A stretch of DNA of 64,000 bases from positions 98,424 through 162,423 of the forward strand of contig NZ_BBJR01000025.1 in NCBI RefSeq assembly GCF_000739875.1, read 5' to 3'. The stretch's first letter is position 1. Every line of letters starts with the position of its first letter. The notes beneath the pieces were generated by a model. It had not been told where the DNA came from, made no database searches, and was given only the letters and a program-made list of their open reading frames with translations. Positions 53,383 to 61,447 of the stretch are shown here, piece after piece. This DNA comes from Comamonas aquatica NBRC 14918 (GTDB lineage: Bacteria; Pseudomonadota; Gammaproteobacteria; Burkholderiales; Burkholderiaceae_C). A program made the translations under genes and the position numbers.

Positions 53383-54414
53383 ATGGACACCGCACGCACC
53401 CACCCTGCCCCCACCTACGCACTGAAAGTGGCCGGCCAGGACATTGCCCCCAAGATCGCGCCGCGCCTGGTCAGCCTGACCCTGACCGAAGGCCGCGAGA
53501 ACACCGCCGACCAGCTGGACATCGAGCTGAGCGACCATGACGGCCGCCTGGAGCTGCCCCGCAAAGAAGCCGATATTGAGCTGCACATCGGCTGGGTGGG
53601 CCAGCCCCTGATCGACAAAGGCCTGTTCGTGGTGGACGAGGTGGAACACACCGGCGCCCCGGACAAAGTCACCATTCGCGCCCGGGCCGCTGACCTGGGC
53701 GGCCAGATCCGCACCCGGGCCGAGAAAAGCTGGCGCACCACCACCCTGGGCGCCATCATTGCCGACCTGGCCCGGCGCAGCCAGCTGACCCACAAGGTGG
53801 ACGAGCGCCTGGCCCAGATCGCCATCGACCACCTGACCCAGACCAACGAAAGCGACATGCACCTGCTGACCCGGCTGGCCCGCAAGCACGACGCCGTGGC
53901 CACGGTCAAGAAAAAGCACCTGCTGTTCATGCCCATCAACGGCACCCGCAACAGCAAGGGGCAAAGCCTGCCGGCCATCCATATCACCCGCCAGGACGGC
54001 GACCAGCACCGCTGGAGCAGCAGCACCCGCGATGCGTTTGATGGTGTGAAGGCCTATTGGTCCGACAGCGTGAACGGCAAGCGCAGCGGCGTGGTGGCCG
54101 GCAAGAAAACCGGCAACGTCAAAACTTTGAAGGAAACCTATGCCAGCGAGCAGGACGCCCTGGCCGCTGCCCGGGCCGAGCGCCAGCGCCTGGAGCGCGG
54201 CCTGGCCACGTTTGAGCTGACGCTGGCGGTGGGCCGCCCAGAGGTCACGCCCCAGTCACCTGTGACCGTGAGCGGCTGGAAAGAAGACATCGACGGCCAG
54301 GGCTGGCTGGTCAAGGAAGTAATGCACAGCCTGAACGAAGGCAGTGGCTGGACCAGCAAGGTGCAGATGGAGAGAGGCGGCGACGCGGCCGACGCCGCTG
54401 AAGATGTGGGCTGA
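53383..54414 (+). CDS. D: Late control/baseplate hub protein D (P2 gpD family)
   Basis: This 343-residue hub protein has PRLVSLTLTEGRENTADQLDIELSDHDGRLELP, ADLGGQIRTRAEKSWRTTTLGAI and HLTQTNESDMHLLTRLARKHDA. It forms the base of the tail tube and holds the spike. It is the last late gene and ends 7 bp from the stop of the convergent cargo gene. Confidence 0.93.
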   Translation: MDTARTHPAPTYALKVAGQDIAPKIAPRLVSLTLTEGRENTADQLDIELSDHDGRLELPRKEADIELHIGWVGQPLIDKGLFVVDEVEHTGAPDKVTIRARAADLGGQIRTRAEKSWRTTTLGAIIADLARRSQLTHKVDERLAQIAIDHLTQTNESDMHLLTRLARKHDAVATVKKKHLLFMPINGTRNSKGQSLPAIHITRQDGDQHRWSSSTRDAFDGVKAYWSDSVNGKRSGVVAGKKTGNVKTLKETYASEQDALAAARAERQRLERGLATFELTLAVGRPEVTPQSPVTVSGWKEDIDGQGWLVKEVMHSLNEGSGWTSKVQMERGGDAADAAEDVG

Positions 54415-54421
54415 CTGCGGG

Positions 54422-55369
54422 CTACCTTGGTGGCGAACCTGCTTGCTGCCGCTGATGGTGTCGTTCTGGGCGTTGCTCAGTAATTGCCTCAAACACGTAT
54501 TCATCAATCACCTCAACCCCTAGCCCCTCTGCCTTGGTCACTTTCGCTGGCCCAGCCTTGGGGCCACAAACTAAATAGTCCAAAGACTTGCTGACGGTGG
54601 AGCGCACTTCCAAGCCTGCAGCTTCTGCGGCAGCTTCCAGTTCTGCCTTGCGTGCTTTGGCAAAGCCGGTGAAAAGAACGGTGATCGGCGGTTCTTCGGC
54701 GTCAAACTCTTCCCCGGTTTCTGGCGATGAGAAATCAGGCTTGGCAGGGGTGTAATCCATGTGCCGACGTTTGTCGGTCCCAGCCAGCAACCGATAAACA
54801 TTGACCAGCTCACCGGTTTCAGCATCGGTCATCTCACCCTGGATGCGATCGACTCGAAACGTGCGCATGGCATTTCTGTCCAGGCAGTAACCATCGAGGT
54901 ACTGCCGACCATCGTTGCTGGCAATCCCCATCACACGCACCCGGCGGCGTGAGGATTGCCCTTCATGGTCGGTATACGAAAACAAGAACTCGCGGGGCAA
55001 TAGCGGTACCTCTGAGGTACTGCCAATCGATTGAGGCACTGGCGCTACTTGGTCGTCTGGACGCTGAGCAACGGCTGTTGTGTTTGCGATCTGTTTCGCT
55101 GGTCGAGAAGCTCGCCAAAGTGCAAAAACCAAGGATGCAGACAGCAAAACGCCAAGTCCTGCTACAGCTGGCCCCCCATTTGTCGGATCGGGAAGTAGCA
55201 AGCCTCCGCTGATGCAAAAGGCTGAGAAGCTAGCCAAACACCCCGTCGCCGTGCACGCGGCTTTACGAGCAAACGCACCCCAGCTCTTCAGCCTGGCAAG
55301 CCTTGCCATGGTGCGCCATGCCAACCACCAAGCACCAGCCATGCTGAGAAGAACAAGCAACGCATCCAT
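54422..55369 (-). CDS. Membrane protein with WYL-like and BRCT domains, possible cargo gene
   Basis: This 315-residue protein has three hydrophobic segments near the N terminus (about 1-20, 42-61, 70-86). A WYL-like domain follows (about 127-185: FLFSYTDHEGQSSRRRVRVM, YLDGYCLDRNAMRTFRVDRI). A C-terminal BRCT domain (about 229-296) has VLFTGFAKARKAELEAAAEA and VSKSLDYLVCGPKAGPAKVTKAEGLGVEVI. WYL domains sense nucleic acid or nucleotide ligands in defence and DNA-damage regulators, and BRCT domains bind nicked DNA or phosphopeptides. Joining both to a membrane anchor is odd. Lower GC than neighbours and a place between D and the repressor fit an acquired cargo gene. Start 55369 is preferred; 55393 is possible. 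Confidence 0.7.
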   Translation of the reverse strand: MDALLVLLSMAGAWWLAWRTMARLARLKSWGAFARKAACTATGCLASFSAFCISGGLLLPDPTNGGPAVAGLGVLLSASLVFALWRASRPAKQIANTTAVAQRPDDQVAPVPQSIGSTSEVPLLPREFLFSYTDHEGQSSRRRVRVMGIASNDGRQYLDGYCLDRNAMRTFRVDRIQGEMTDAETGELVNVYRLLAGTDKRRHMDYTPAKPDFSSPETGEEFDAEEPPITVLFTGFAKARKAELEAAAEAAGLEVRSTVSKSLDYLVCGPKAGPAKVTKAEGLGVEVIDEYVFEAITEQRPERHHQRQQAGSPPR

Positions 55370-55428
55370 TAAAAGCCCCCCCCAACACGGCATCTATGCG
55401 CCGTCAGTTGTCATCAATCACCGGTGAC

Positions 55429-55764
55429 TTACTCCGGCTTCAAAACTTCGGCAGCGGCTGACAGCAGGGCTCTGCCCTTGTCGCCACTTTCACGCCATGC
55501 CTGCAACAGTGCGCGCTCAGCAGGCGCCAGCGTTGCCTCGGACTCGTTAGATCGCTTGCCGGTCACAACGAACAGGACATCAATGCCTTGCTCAGCCATG
55601 GCGAAAAGAATTTGAGCTGATGCGCCTTGCTCGCCCTTCTCCCATGTAGCCAACGTGCCACGGTTTACACCACAGGCATCAGCCAAGGCGACCTGAGAGA
55701 GGCCAACGCGTGCGCGCTCAGATTTCAGTCTTTCGCCTATTTGTTGTAAATTTCCAGCAGACAT
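55429..55764 (-). CDS. XRE-family phage repressor
   Basis: This 111-residue DNA-binding protein has an HTH at about 20-40 (VGLSQVALADACGVNRGTLATWEKG). A short helical C-terminal part lacks a LexA-type peptidase domain. It is probably the lysogeny repressor (C/CI role). It has no self-cleavage site, so SOS induction would need a separate antirepressor. Two 18-bp operators lie at its start and in the divergent promoter. Confidence 0.88.
   Translation of the reverse strand: MSAGNLQQIGERLKSERARVGLSQVALADACGVNRGTLATWEKGEQGASAQILFAMAEQGIDVLFVVTGKRSNESEATLAPAERALLQAWRESGDKGRALLSAAAEVLKPE
55742..55759. promoter_or_regulatory. Operator O1 at the repressor start (imperfect copy)
   Basis: TGTTGTAAATTTCCAGCA shares its right half with O2. 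It overlaps the first codons of the repressor gene, which suggests autoregulation. It starts 32 bp (about three helical turns) from O2. Confidence 0.7.
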
Positions 55765-55767
55765 TTA

Positions 55768-55796
55768 TTGACATGCTGGAAATTTCCAGCAATGAT
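55768..55796 (+). promoter_or_regulatory. Early lytic promoter with operator O2 in the spacer
   Basis: TTGACA (55768-55773), 17 bp, AATGAT (55791-55796). The perfect palindrome TGCTGGAAATTTCCAGCA (55774-55791) fills the spacer, so repressor binding would exclude RNA polymerase. Confidence 0.8.
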
Positions 55797-55831
55797 GCGA
55801 GTACGTTGTAACAATCTATGCCCAATAGTAC

Positions 55832-56071
55832 ATGACTACCTCTGCGCAACTCACACGCAAGCACTCCGGTTCGGTCGAACGCCTGGTGCATGAAAAACCC
55901 ATCCCCCTGCGCCTGGCCAAGAACGAGCTGGCCGAGGCCCACGACAAGGCCCGGGCAGAGGGCCGCAGCTCCAGCAACTTCTGCCGGCTGATCCACCTGA
56001 TGGGCATGGCCCGCTACCGTGAACTGGGCCGCGTGGAGCTGGGCGCCGCCGACATTGCCGGCCAGGGCTGA
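55832..56071 (+). CDS. First early gene, small basic protein of unknown function
   Basis: This 79-residue protein has LTRKHSGSVERLVHEKPIPL and a helical NFCRLIHLMGMARYRELG part. It lies directly behind the early promoter, where P2 keeps cox. I do not see a clear HTH. It could be a small regulator, but similarity is lacking. Confidence 0.6.
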   Translation: MTTSAQLTRKHSGSVERLVHEKPIPLRLAKNELAEAHDKARAEGRSSSNFCRLIHLMGMARYRELGRVELGAADIAGQG

Positions 56072-56084
56072 GCAGGAGCAGGCC

Positions 56085-56585
56085 ATGGGCGGGCGCATCA
56101 ACTTCATTGACAGCAATTCTCAGCGGGCCAAGGCCGCGCTGGTTGCCAGCAGGCACCTGAACGAGGCCGCCGACAAGGCGCGTGCCCTTGAAGGCCGGGG
56201 CGTGCATGGCTGTAACCAAACAGCACAGGCCAAGCACCAATTCAAGGGGATCAACAAGGAAGCCATGCGCCTGCCTTGCCCGCATTGCAGGCACCCCAGC
56301 GTGATCCGCACCAGCGAGCAGATGACGGCCCTGATGCGCCAGTACGTGTTTTGCTGCGTGAACCCAGAGTGCGGCCACACCTTTGTGGGCACGCTGGAAA
56401 TTTCCCGCACCCTGTCCCCCTCTGCCACGCCAGACCCCAGCGTGAACCTGCCCCTGTCCAGCCACGTGCGCCGCGACATGCTGCGCGCCCAGCTGGACCA
56501 TGCAGGCACCTCTGAGCATGTGACCCGCAGCACCGCCCCGGTGACGGGCGACCTGTTCATGCAGGGCGCGCCGCCCGCTGACTGA
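56085..56585 (+). CDS. Ogr/Delta-type zinc-finger late activator with N-terminal extension
   Basis: The 166-residue frame holds an Ogr domain from residue 61: MRLPCPHCRHPSVIRTSEQM, then CCVNPECGHTFVGTLEISRT and a proline-containing end. Four Cys (CPHC and CxNPEC) bind zinc, as in P2 Ogr and P4 Delta, which activate late promoters through the RNA polymerase alpha subunit. P2 Ogr has only 72 residues. Here about 60 residues precede the domain. An internal ATG at 56265 with AAGGA at good spacing could give the short form. The C-terminal part (about 115-166) is also longer than in Ogr. Confidence 0.82.
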   Translation: MGGRINFIDSNSQRAKAALVASRHLNEAADKARALEGRGVHGCNQTAQAKHQFKGINKEAMRLPCPHCRHPSVIRTSEQMTALMRQYVFCCVNPECGHTFVGTLEISRTLSPSATPDPSVNLPLSSHVRRDMLRAQLDHAGTSEHVTRSTAPVTGDLFMQGAPPAD

Positions 56586-56699
56586 CCCCACCAGCGCCTA
56601 GCGCGCTGACCTCTCCCTTTTTCACACCCCCACCGACAGAGCCTGTTTGCAGGCCCTGCGGGATTGCTTACGCCATTTTTTGCCCACGGAGGTTTGACC

Positions 56700-57095
56700 A
56701 TGACGCTTGCCACCCACCACAAAGAGCCGCTGCAGGTGCTTTGCGAGTTCTTCAATCTGGCCTGGTGCCACAGCCACGGCGGTGCACGCGTGGCGGCCCG
56801 CTTACTGCTGAGCCTGTACAACTCGCGCCGCTTTCCCTTTGAGCTGGACGAGCTGCGGTGCCTCGATAGCCAGCACCTGGCCGACGCCCTGGTGCTGCTG
56901 GAGTTCGACGCCAACCTGCAAAAGGAGGTGCATGACTGGTTGAACCACCTGTTCGGGCGCAACGACTTCGGTATGCGCTTTGAGCACCTGGCACACATGT
57001 GGGCGCGCAAGGCCAAGTGGGACAAGTGCAAGAAGGAATTCCTGCACCCCGTGGAGCCGCTGAAGCTGGTGTGGAAGGCTGGGGGTGCAGCATGA
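56700..57095 (+). CDS. Early protein of unknown function (DUF7673-like)
   Basis: This 131-residue helical protein has LCEFFNLAWCHSHGGARVAARLLLSLYNSRRFPFELDELRCLD and HALVLLEFDANLQKEVHDWL-like segments. GGAGG lies 7 bases upstream of ATG 56700. It is coupled by ATGA to the next gene. Proteins of this pattern occur in phage and plasmid early regions, but the function is unknown to me. Confidence 0.7.
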   Translation: MTLATHHKEPLQVLCEFFNLAWCHSHGGARVAARLLLSLYNSRRFPFELDELRCLDSQHLADALVLLEFDANLQKEVHDWLNHLFGRNDFGMRFEHLAHMWARKAKWDKCKKEFLHPVEPLKLVWKAGGAA

Positions 57096-57310
57096 GCAAG
57101 AAGATGATCGCCGTGCAAAAGAAAGCCATCCGCTTGGCTGATGCCTTGGATAAGGCTTGCGATGCGTTGAATGCCTACAGCTGCGCCTGCCGTGATGCAG
57201 GACTGCCATTCAAAGGCGCTGATGACAGCCGCGTCCTGCTTTTGGAAAACATGGTCGAGTACGCCGGTTACCTGCGCGCGGTGTACGACAAGCAAGGCGG
57301 TGCAGCATGA
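57092..57310 (+). CDS. Small early protein of unknown function
   Basis: This 72-residue protein starts MSKKMIAVQKKAIRLADALD and has three Cys in YSCACRDAG plus an earlier KACDAL. It overlaps both neighbours by ATGA, which supports real translation. Confidence 0.62.
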   Translation: MSKKMIAVQKKAIRLADALDKACDALNAYSCACRDAGLPFKGADDSRVLLLENMVEYAGYLRAVYDKQGGAA

Positions 57311-57465
57311 GCCTGTACCGCATTACCCACATCGACGCCGGGCGTCGCCTCCGCCGCATGCGCGTGCTGGCCACCAGCCGCGCCCAGGCGGTGGCCGAGG
57401 TGGAAACCGCCTTTGGTGCCGGCTGGTGCATGACCGTGGTGTGCATGGGGGTGGCCCATGGCTGA
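57307..57465 (+). CDS. Very small early protein (52 residues)
   Basis: It starts MSLYRITHIDAGRRLRRMRV and continues ATSRAQAVAEVETAFGAGW. It overlaps the preceding gene by ATGA and the following gene by 8 bp. The ASRAQAVAEVE pattern resembles small host-related DUF proteins, but no function is known. It is supported by the unbroken chain of coupled genes. Confidence 0.58.
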   Translation: MSLYRITHIDAGRRLRRMRVLATSRAQAVAEVETAFGAGWCMTVVCMGVAHG

Positions 57466-57880
57466 CAAGGCCCAGGCCGTCAACCCACAGGCCTCCCGCA
57501 TGGCTGCGCTGCGCCAAGCGGGCAAGGCGCTGAAAGCTGCCAAGCCGCCTGTGGCCTGCGCGGCCAAGCGCAACAAGCCAGCCATCGAACACACCGTGGA
57601 AGAAAACCGTGCCTACCTGGTGCAGTTGCGCAACGAGCTGCTGCGCAACGCCAGCGCAGGCCGCTGGCATGACGGTGAGGCCAAGGAATGGTCGCGCATT
57701 GCCCATGAGCAGCGCGTGATGCTGATGCTGTTGGCGGGCCTGGACGGTGATCTGCAGACCCTGGCCACCCGTGCCTGGCGCGAGTTCACGCCGCCCGAGC
57801 GCAGCGCCATCAAGTCGGAAATCCGCGCGGCCAAGCGCGCCTTTGTGGGCCTGGCTGCGCTGTGCAGCCGGGTGCAGTGA
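57458..57880 (+). CDS. Early protein of unknown function, helical and basic
   Basis: This 140-residue protein is rich in Ala, Arg and Lys, with VEENRAYLVQLRNELLRNASAG and MLMLLAGLDGDLQTLATRAW. It lies between tiny early genes and the replication gene (2-bp gap to gpA), the place of P2 gene B, but similarity to the helicase loader gpB was not seen. Confidence 0.62.
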   Translation: MADKAQAVNPQASRMAALRQAGKALKAAKPPVACAAKRNKPAIEHTVEENRAYLVQLRNELLRNASAGRWHDGEAKEWSRIAHEQRVMLMLLAGLDGDLQTLATRAWREFTPPERSAIKSEIRAAKRAFVGLAALCSRVQ

Positions 57881-57882
57881 CC

Positions 57883-59796
57883 ATGGCCCGCAAGCCCATC
57901 TCCCCAGCCCGCACGCTGCCCACGGCATCGCTCAAGGATTGGCAGCGCGCCAAGCCTGCGCCCTGGATGGTCAAGCGTGCCCTGGATGCGCTGATGCGCG
58001 CGGTGCCGCCACAGTGGTGCCAGCCGATCAAGTCGGCCGGCCTGGGCCGCCTGCTGGGCGATGCCCAAGACCCGCCACCGCTGTGGCTGCAGTCGTGGGA
58101 CGCCATCCAGGCCATCCGGGAGTTTGATGAACGCTTTGGCAAGGCCAGCAGCTGGAACCTGAGCGACTGGGAAATCTGCGCCATGGCCAAGCGCATGGTG
58201 CAGGAAGCGCAGGAGCTGGACGCCGCCGTGCAGGCGGAATCCGTGGAGGTGTCGGCCCGCCTGGATGTGGTGCGCCTGCTGCTGCGCATGCTGGGTGTGC
58301 GTGAGCCCCATGCGCTGAAGGGTGAGCCCGATGTGCTGCGCGCCCACGATGAAAGCTGGTGGCGGCGCCTGCTGCGCAAGCATGTGACCCGCGTGGTGGA
58401 AGCCGGGGCCGTGCGCCTGGGCGTGGTGAACCGCCAGCAAGGCGGCTACGCCAGTGACCACACGGTGCGCCGCCGCGAAGCGCAGATCGAGCGCAACGCC
58501 AATGCGTTGAAGCGCAGCCTGTTCAAGAACGAGGCGGGCCAGGTGTGGACCCTGTCCGAGCTGGCCGCCCTGTCGCCGTCCAACCCGGTGATTCGCGGCG
58601 GGGAGCTGATGACGCGCATCCGCGGCGCCGAAGAGTACGCCGATACGCGCAACCATGTGGGCCTGTTCCTGACGCTGACGGCGCCCAGCCGCTTCCACCC
58701 GGTGACGCTGGGCAGCGGTGGCCGCCCCCGCCCCAACCCGAAATATGACGGCGTGAGCACGCCGCGCGATGCGCAGATGTGGCTGCGCACGATGTGGGCG
58801 CGGGTGCGTTCGCACCTGAACACCCAGAAGGTGAACATGTACGGCATCCGCGTGGCCGAGCCCCACCACGATGCCACGCCGCACTGGCACGCCCTGGTGT
58901 GGGCCGAATCCGAGATGGAGGCCCAGTACATCGAAATGGCGATTCGCGCCTGGTGGCTGAGTGAGGACGGCGAGGAACGCGGCGCAGAAAAGAACCGCGT
59001 GAACATCAAGCGCATGGTGGGCGGCGGCGCTGCGGGCTATGTGGCCAAGTACATCGCCAAGAGCGTGGGCCATGCCGCCCTGGCCGACCACCTGGACGTG
59101 GTGCAGGGCCAGCTGTGGGATGTGGAGCAAAACGACATGCCCGGCCACCGCCGCGTGGACGCCTGGGCCGCGTGCTGGGGCATCCGCCAGTTCCAGGCCA
59201 TCGGCATGCCCAGCGTGTGCGTGTGGCGTGAGCTGCGCCGCGTGGGCCAGGACCAGATCGACGGCCTGCACCGTGACGGCGACCAGACCACGCAACGCGC
59301 CTGGGTGGCCTGCCACAAGCAAGGCAACGCACAGGCCAACTGGCGCGTGTACATGGAAGCCATGGGCGGGCACTGCCTGGGCCGTGGCCAGTGGCACCTG
59401 AAGATGGCGCACCGCCCGGTGGCCCCTGGCCAGGTGAACAAGTACGGCGAGGCCCTGACCGTGGGCCGCGTGGTGGGTCTGCAAACCCGCCGTGGCCAGT
59501 GGCTGGTGAGCCGCCGCATGGCATGGACGCCGGTGGCCGCAGAGACCGAGACATTCGACCCGGAAGCCTGCACCGATAGCGATGCGGGGCGTTCCCTCGC
59601 CATCGGCGAGGCACGCGCGGCCATGCCGCGCGCTTGGACTGGTTTCAATAACTGTAGAGCCCGTCTGACAGGCGAGCTGCGCAGGGCCGCTTTAGGCCGC
59701 GGCCGCCACGAGGCCGAGGACTGCATACCCGGTTTCCCTGGCCGAACAGACGCCGAATGGCGCTCCATCGGCCCCTCCCCCATCCCTTTTTATTGA
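57883..59796 (+). CDS. A: Replication initiation endonuclease (P2 gpA-like HUH protein)
   Basis: This 637-residue rolling-circle enzyme nicks the phage origin. The HUH motif is PHHDATPHWHALVWAESEME (His-hydrophobic-His, about residues 326-345). The catalytic tyrosine pair is GYVAKYIAKSVG (Tyr-x3-Tyr), as in P2 gpA. FLTLTAPSRFHP is the first HUH motif (FLTLT). In P2 the origin lies inside this gene, and the same may hold here. The C-terminal about 120 residues are variable. Confidence 0.93.
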   Translation: MARKPISPARTLPTASLKDWQRAKPAPWMVKRALDALMRAVPPQWCQPIKSAGLGRLLGDAQDPPPLWLQSWDAIQAIREFDERFGKASSWNLSDWEICAMAKRMVQEAQELDAAVQAESVEVSARLDVVRLLLRMLGVREPHALKGEPDVLRAHDESWWRRLLRKHVTRVVEAGAVRLGVVNRQQGGYASDHTVRRREAQIERNANALKRSLFKNEAGQVWTLSELAALSPSNPVIRGGELMTRIRGAEEYADTRNHVGLFLTLTAPSRFHPVTLGSGGRPRPNPKYDGVSTPRDAQMWLRTMWARVRSHLNTQKVNMYGIRVAEPHHDATPHWHALVWAESEMEAQYIEMAIRAWWLSEDGEERGAEKNRVNIKRMVGGGAAGYVAKYIAKSVGHAALADHLDVVQGQLWDVEQNDMPGHRRVDAWAACWGIRQFQAIGMPSVCVWRELRRVGQDQIDGLHRDGDQTTQRAWVACHKQGNAQANWRVYMEAMGGHCLGRGQWHLKMAHRPVAPGQVNKYGEALTVGRVVGLQTRRGQWLVSRRMAWTPVAAETETFDPEACTDSDAGRSLAIGEARAAMPRAWTGFNNCRARLTGELRRAALGRGRHEAEDCIPGFPGRTDAEWRSIGPSPIPFY

Positions 59797-59822
59797 CCTG
59801 AAGCCCCCAGGAGGACTGACCG

Positions 59823-60056
59823 ATGCCTGCAAAACGCACCGAACCCAGCCGAAGCGCACTCAATCCGGCGCACGGTTTCAAGTACACGCCGTCCAACAGC
59901 ACCAACTTGGCCAAGCGCTTTGCCGAGATCCGCCGCGCCCAGGCCAAAGCCGCACGCGACGCGGTCAAGGCGCAGGAAGCCGAAGCCCAGGCCCAGCTGG
60001 AGCTGGCACCAGCCGCCGTGGTGCTGCCCATCCACCGCAAGGCCTGCGCGCAATGA
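59823..60056 (+). CDS. Small basic early protein
   Basis: This 77-residue protein has SNSTNLAKRFAEIRRAQAKA and a long Ala/Gln/Glu helix. GGAGG stands 8 bases upstream of the ATG, and the stop overlaps the next start by ATGA. Function unknown. Confidence 0.6.
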   Translation: MPAKRTEPSRSALNPAHGFKYTPSNSTNLAKRFAEIRRAQAKAARDAVKAQEAEAQAQLELAPAAVVLPIHRKACAQ

Positions 60057-60310
60057 CCACCGCCATCGCCACCCCGGAGAAGGTCTGCAACGCCTGCGGC
60101 GAAGCCTGGCCAGCCGATACGGAATTTTTTCACCGTGAGCCCGGCAACAGCGACGGCCTGTCGTGCAGGTGCAAAGCCTGCCGCGCCGGCTACGAACGCC
60201 AGCGCAACGGAACGGCCAGACGCCGCCAGGGGCGACTGACGCAGGGATTGCAGGCGGTGTTCACCGGACTGATTCAGAAAACAGAGCAATCAGCGCACGC
60301 CACGCAATGA
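60053..60310 (+). CDS. Small zinc-finger-like early protein
   Basis: This 85-residue protein has CNACGEAW (C-x2-C) and CRCKACRAGYERQR (C-x-C-x2-C), with FFHREPGNSDGLS between. The F-x-R-E...G-L...C-x2-C pattern recalls HNH-associated and small phage zinc proteins. It lacks the CPxC-RTS pattern of Ogr. Coupled to both neighbours by ATGA. Confidence 0.62.
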   Translation: MTTAIATPEKVCNACGEAWPADTEFFHREPGNSDGLSCRCKACRAGYERQRNGTARRRQGRLTQGLQAVFTGLIQKTEQSAHATQ

Positions 60311-60582
60311 ATTCAATATCAAAAACTGTGAAACCCAAGAATATGCAAGCGACAACAGCTATCAAAACTGAATGCCAAGCACCCACGCTGCCCGCCGTCA
60401 TCCAGCGCCTGGCCGCTGAGCACGCACAGGTGACCGCCGAGCTGGCCACGATGCCGCCCGACGCCTGGCTGAACGTGCGCGGCCGCGCGCTGGCCAACCG
60501 CGAGCAGGAGCTGCACATCACCCTGGACGTGCTGCAGCGCCTGACGCAGCAGCCTGCCCAGATCACAGAGCCCACCCACTGA
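60307..60582 (+). CDS. Small early protein of unknown function
   Basis: This 91-residue protein starts MNSISKTVKPKNM and has VIQRLAAEHAQVTAELATMP plus LHITLDVLQRLTQQPAQITE. It is helical and overlaps the zinc protein gene by ATGA. Confidence 0.58.
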   Translation: MNSISKTVKPKNMQATTAIKTECQAPTLPAVIQRLAAEHAQVTAELATMPPDAWLNVRGRALANREQELHITLDVLQRLTQQPAQITEPTH

Positions 60583-60597
60583 CCCGGAGCGCCCGCC

Positions 60598-61185
60598 ATG
60601 TACATGATGATTTTTCGCGCGGTGCTGATGCCCGCCATGCTGTTCCTGAGCTTCTTCACCGGCTGGCGCATGGCCAAGCGCATGGTGGTGGACGAGTGCC
60701 AGCGCTTCGGCGGCTTTCTGGCCGGCGGCAAGGAATTCCGCTGCATCAGCACCATGCAGATGTGGCTGATGCACGAATGCGCGCACCAGCGCATCTACAT
60801 CGCCGGCCCCATGACCGGGCTGCCAGACAACAACCACGCTGCCTTCAACGACGCGGCCGAGCGCCTGCGCAACCGCGGCTGGCACGTAGAGAACCCGGCC
60901 GAGAACCCACCGCCCCACGTGGATGCCAGTTGCGCCTGGAACGCCTACATGCGCATGGGCGTCAGCCAGCTCATGACCTGCCACGCCATCTACCTGCTGC
61001 CCGGCTGGCAGCAATCCAAGGGCGCCAGCCTGGAATACCTGATCGCCCAGCGCCTGGGCCTGCAAGTGCATGAGCACGCCCGGCAAGAAGACGTACTGCA
61101 GGAGCAGCTGCAGCAGCTGGCGGCCGCACAGCCAGCGCTGCCACGCCGTGAAAAACTGGATGAAGAGTGCCTGAGCGCCTGCTGA
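60598..61185 (+). CDS. DUF4406 (nucleoside deoxyribosyltransferase-like) protein with membrane start
   Basis: This 195-residue protein has a DUF4406 core from about 66: RIYIAGPMTGLPDNNHAAFN, RLRNRGWHVENPAENPPP, WNAYMRMGVSQLMTCHAIYLLPGW and SKGASLEYLIAQRLG. This Rossmann-like fold resembles nucleoside 2-deoxyribosyltransferases, where YIAGPM binds the nucleoside. Unusually a hydrophobic N-terminal helix precedes it (FRAVLMPAMLFLSFFTGW), followed by an amphipathic link. Possible roles are nucleotide or NAD metabolism during infection. Confidence 0.72.
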   Translation: MYMMIFRAVLMPAMLFLSFFTGWRMAKRMVVDECQRFGGFLAGGKEFRCISTMQMWLMHECAHQRIYIAGPMTGLPDNNHAAFNDAAERLRNRGWHVENPAENPPPHVDASCAWNAYMRMGVSQLMTCHAIYLLPGWQQSKGASLEYLIAQRLGLQVHEHARQEDVLQEQLQQLAAAQPALPRREKLDEECLSAC

Positions 61186-61222
61186 TCAAGCGCTTAAAGC
61201 TATAAAGTTAGGAGTAAAAACA

Positions 61223-61447
61223 ATGAACTGCACCACCACACCCGCAACCACCACCCACAGCACCATGGCCAGCAGCGTGCCGCGCCTGGACACCGCGGGC
61301 ATTGCCGCGCTGCTGGGCTGCACACGCCAGCACGTCACCAGCCGCGTCACCAAGCGGGTGGACTTTCCCAGGCCCTATATCAACGTCAGCCGCCGCACGC
61401 GCTACTGGCGCACCAGTGATGTGCTGAAGTGGATGGGGGGTAAGTGA
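61223..61447 (+). CDS. AlpA/Cox-like small DNA-binding protein
   Basis: This 74-residue protein has a winged HTH of the AlpA/excisionase type (LDTAGIAALLGCTRQHVTSRVTKRVDFPRPYI, then RRTRYWRTSDVLKWMGGK). It lies just upstream of methyltransferase and integrase and may direct excision. AGGAG lies about 9 bases before the ATG. Confidence 0.72.
   Translation: MNCTTTPATTTHSTMASSVPRLDTAGIAALLGCTRQHVTSRVTKRVDFPRPYINVSRRTRYWRTSDVLKWMGGK

Noticed and set aside
60053..60310. The small Cys-rich protein as the late activator
   Set aside because: It has a zinc-finger-like pattern, but the CPxC...RTS and CxNPEC Ogr pattern is found in the protein at 56085-56585 instead.
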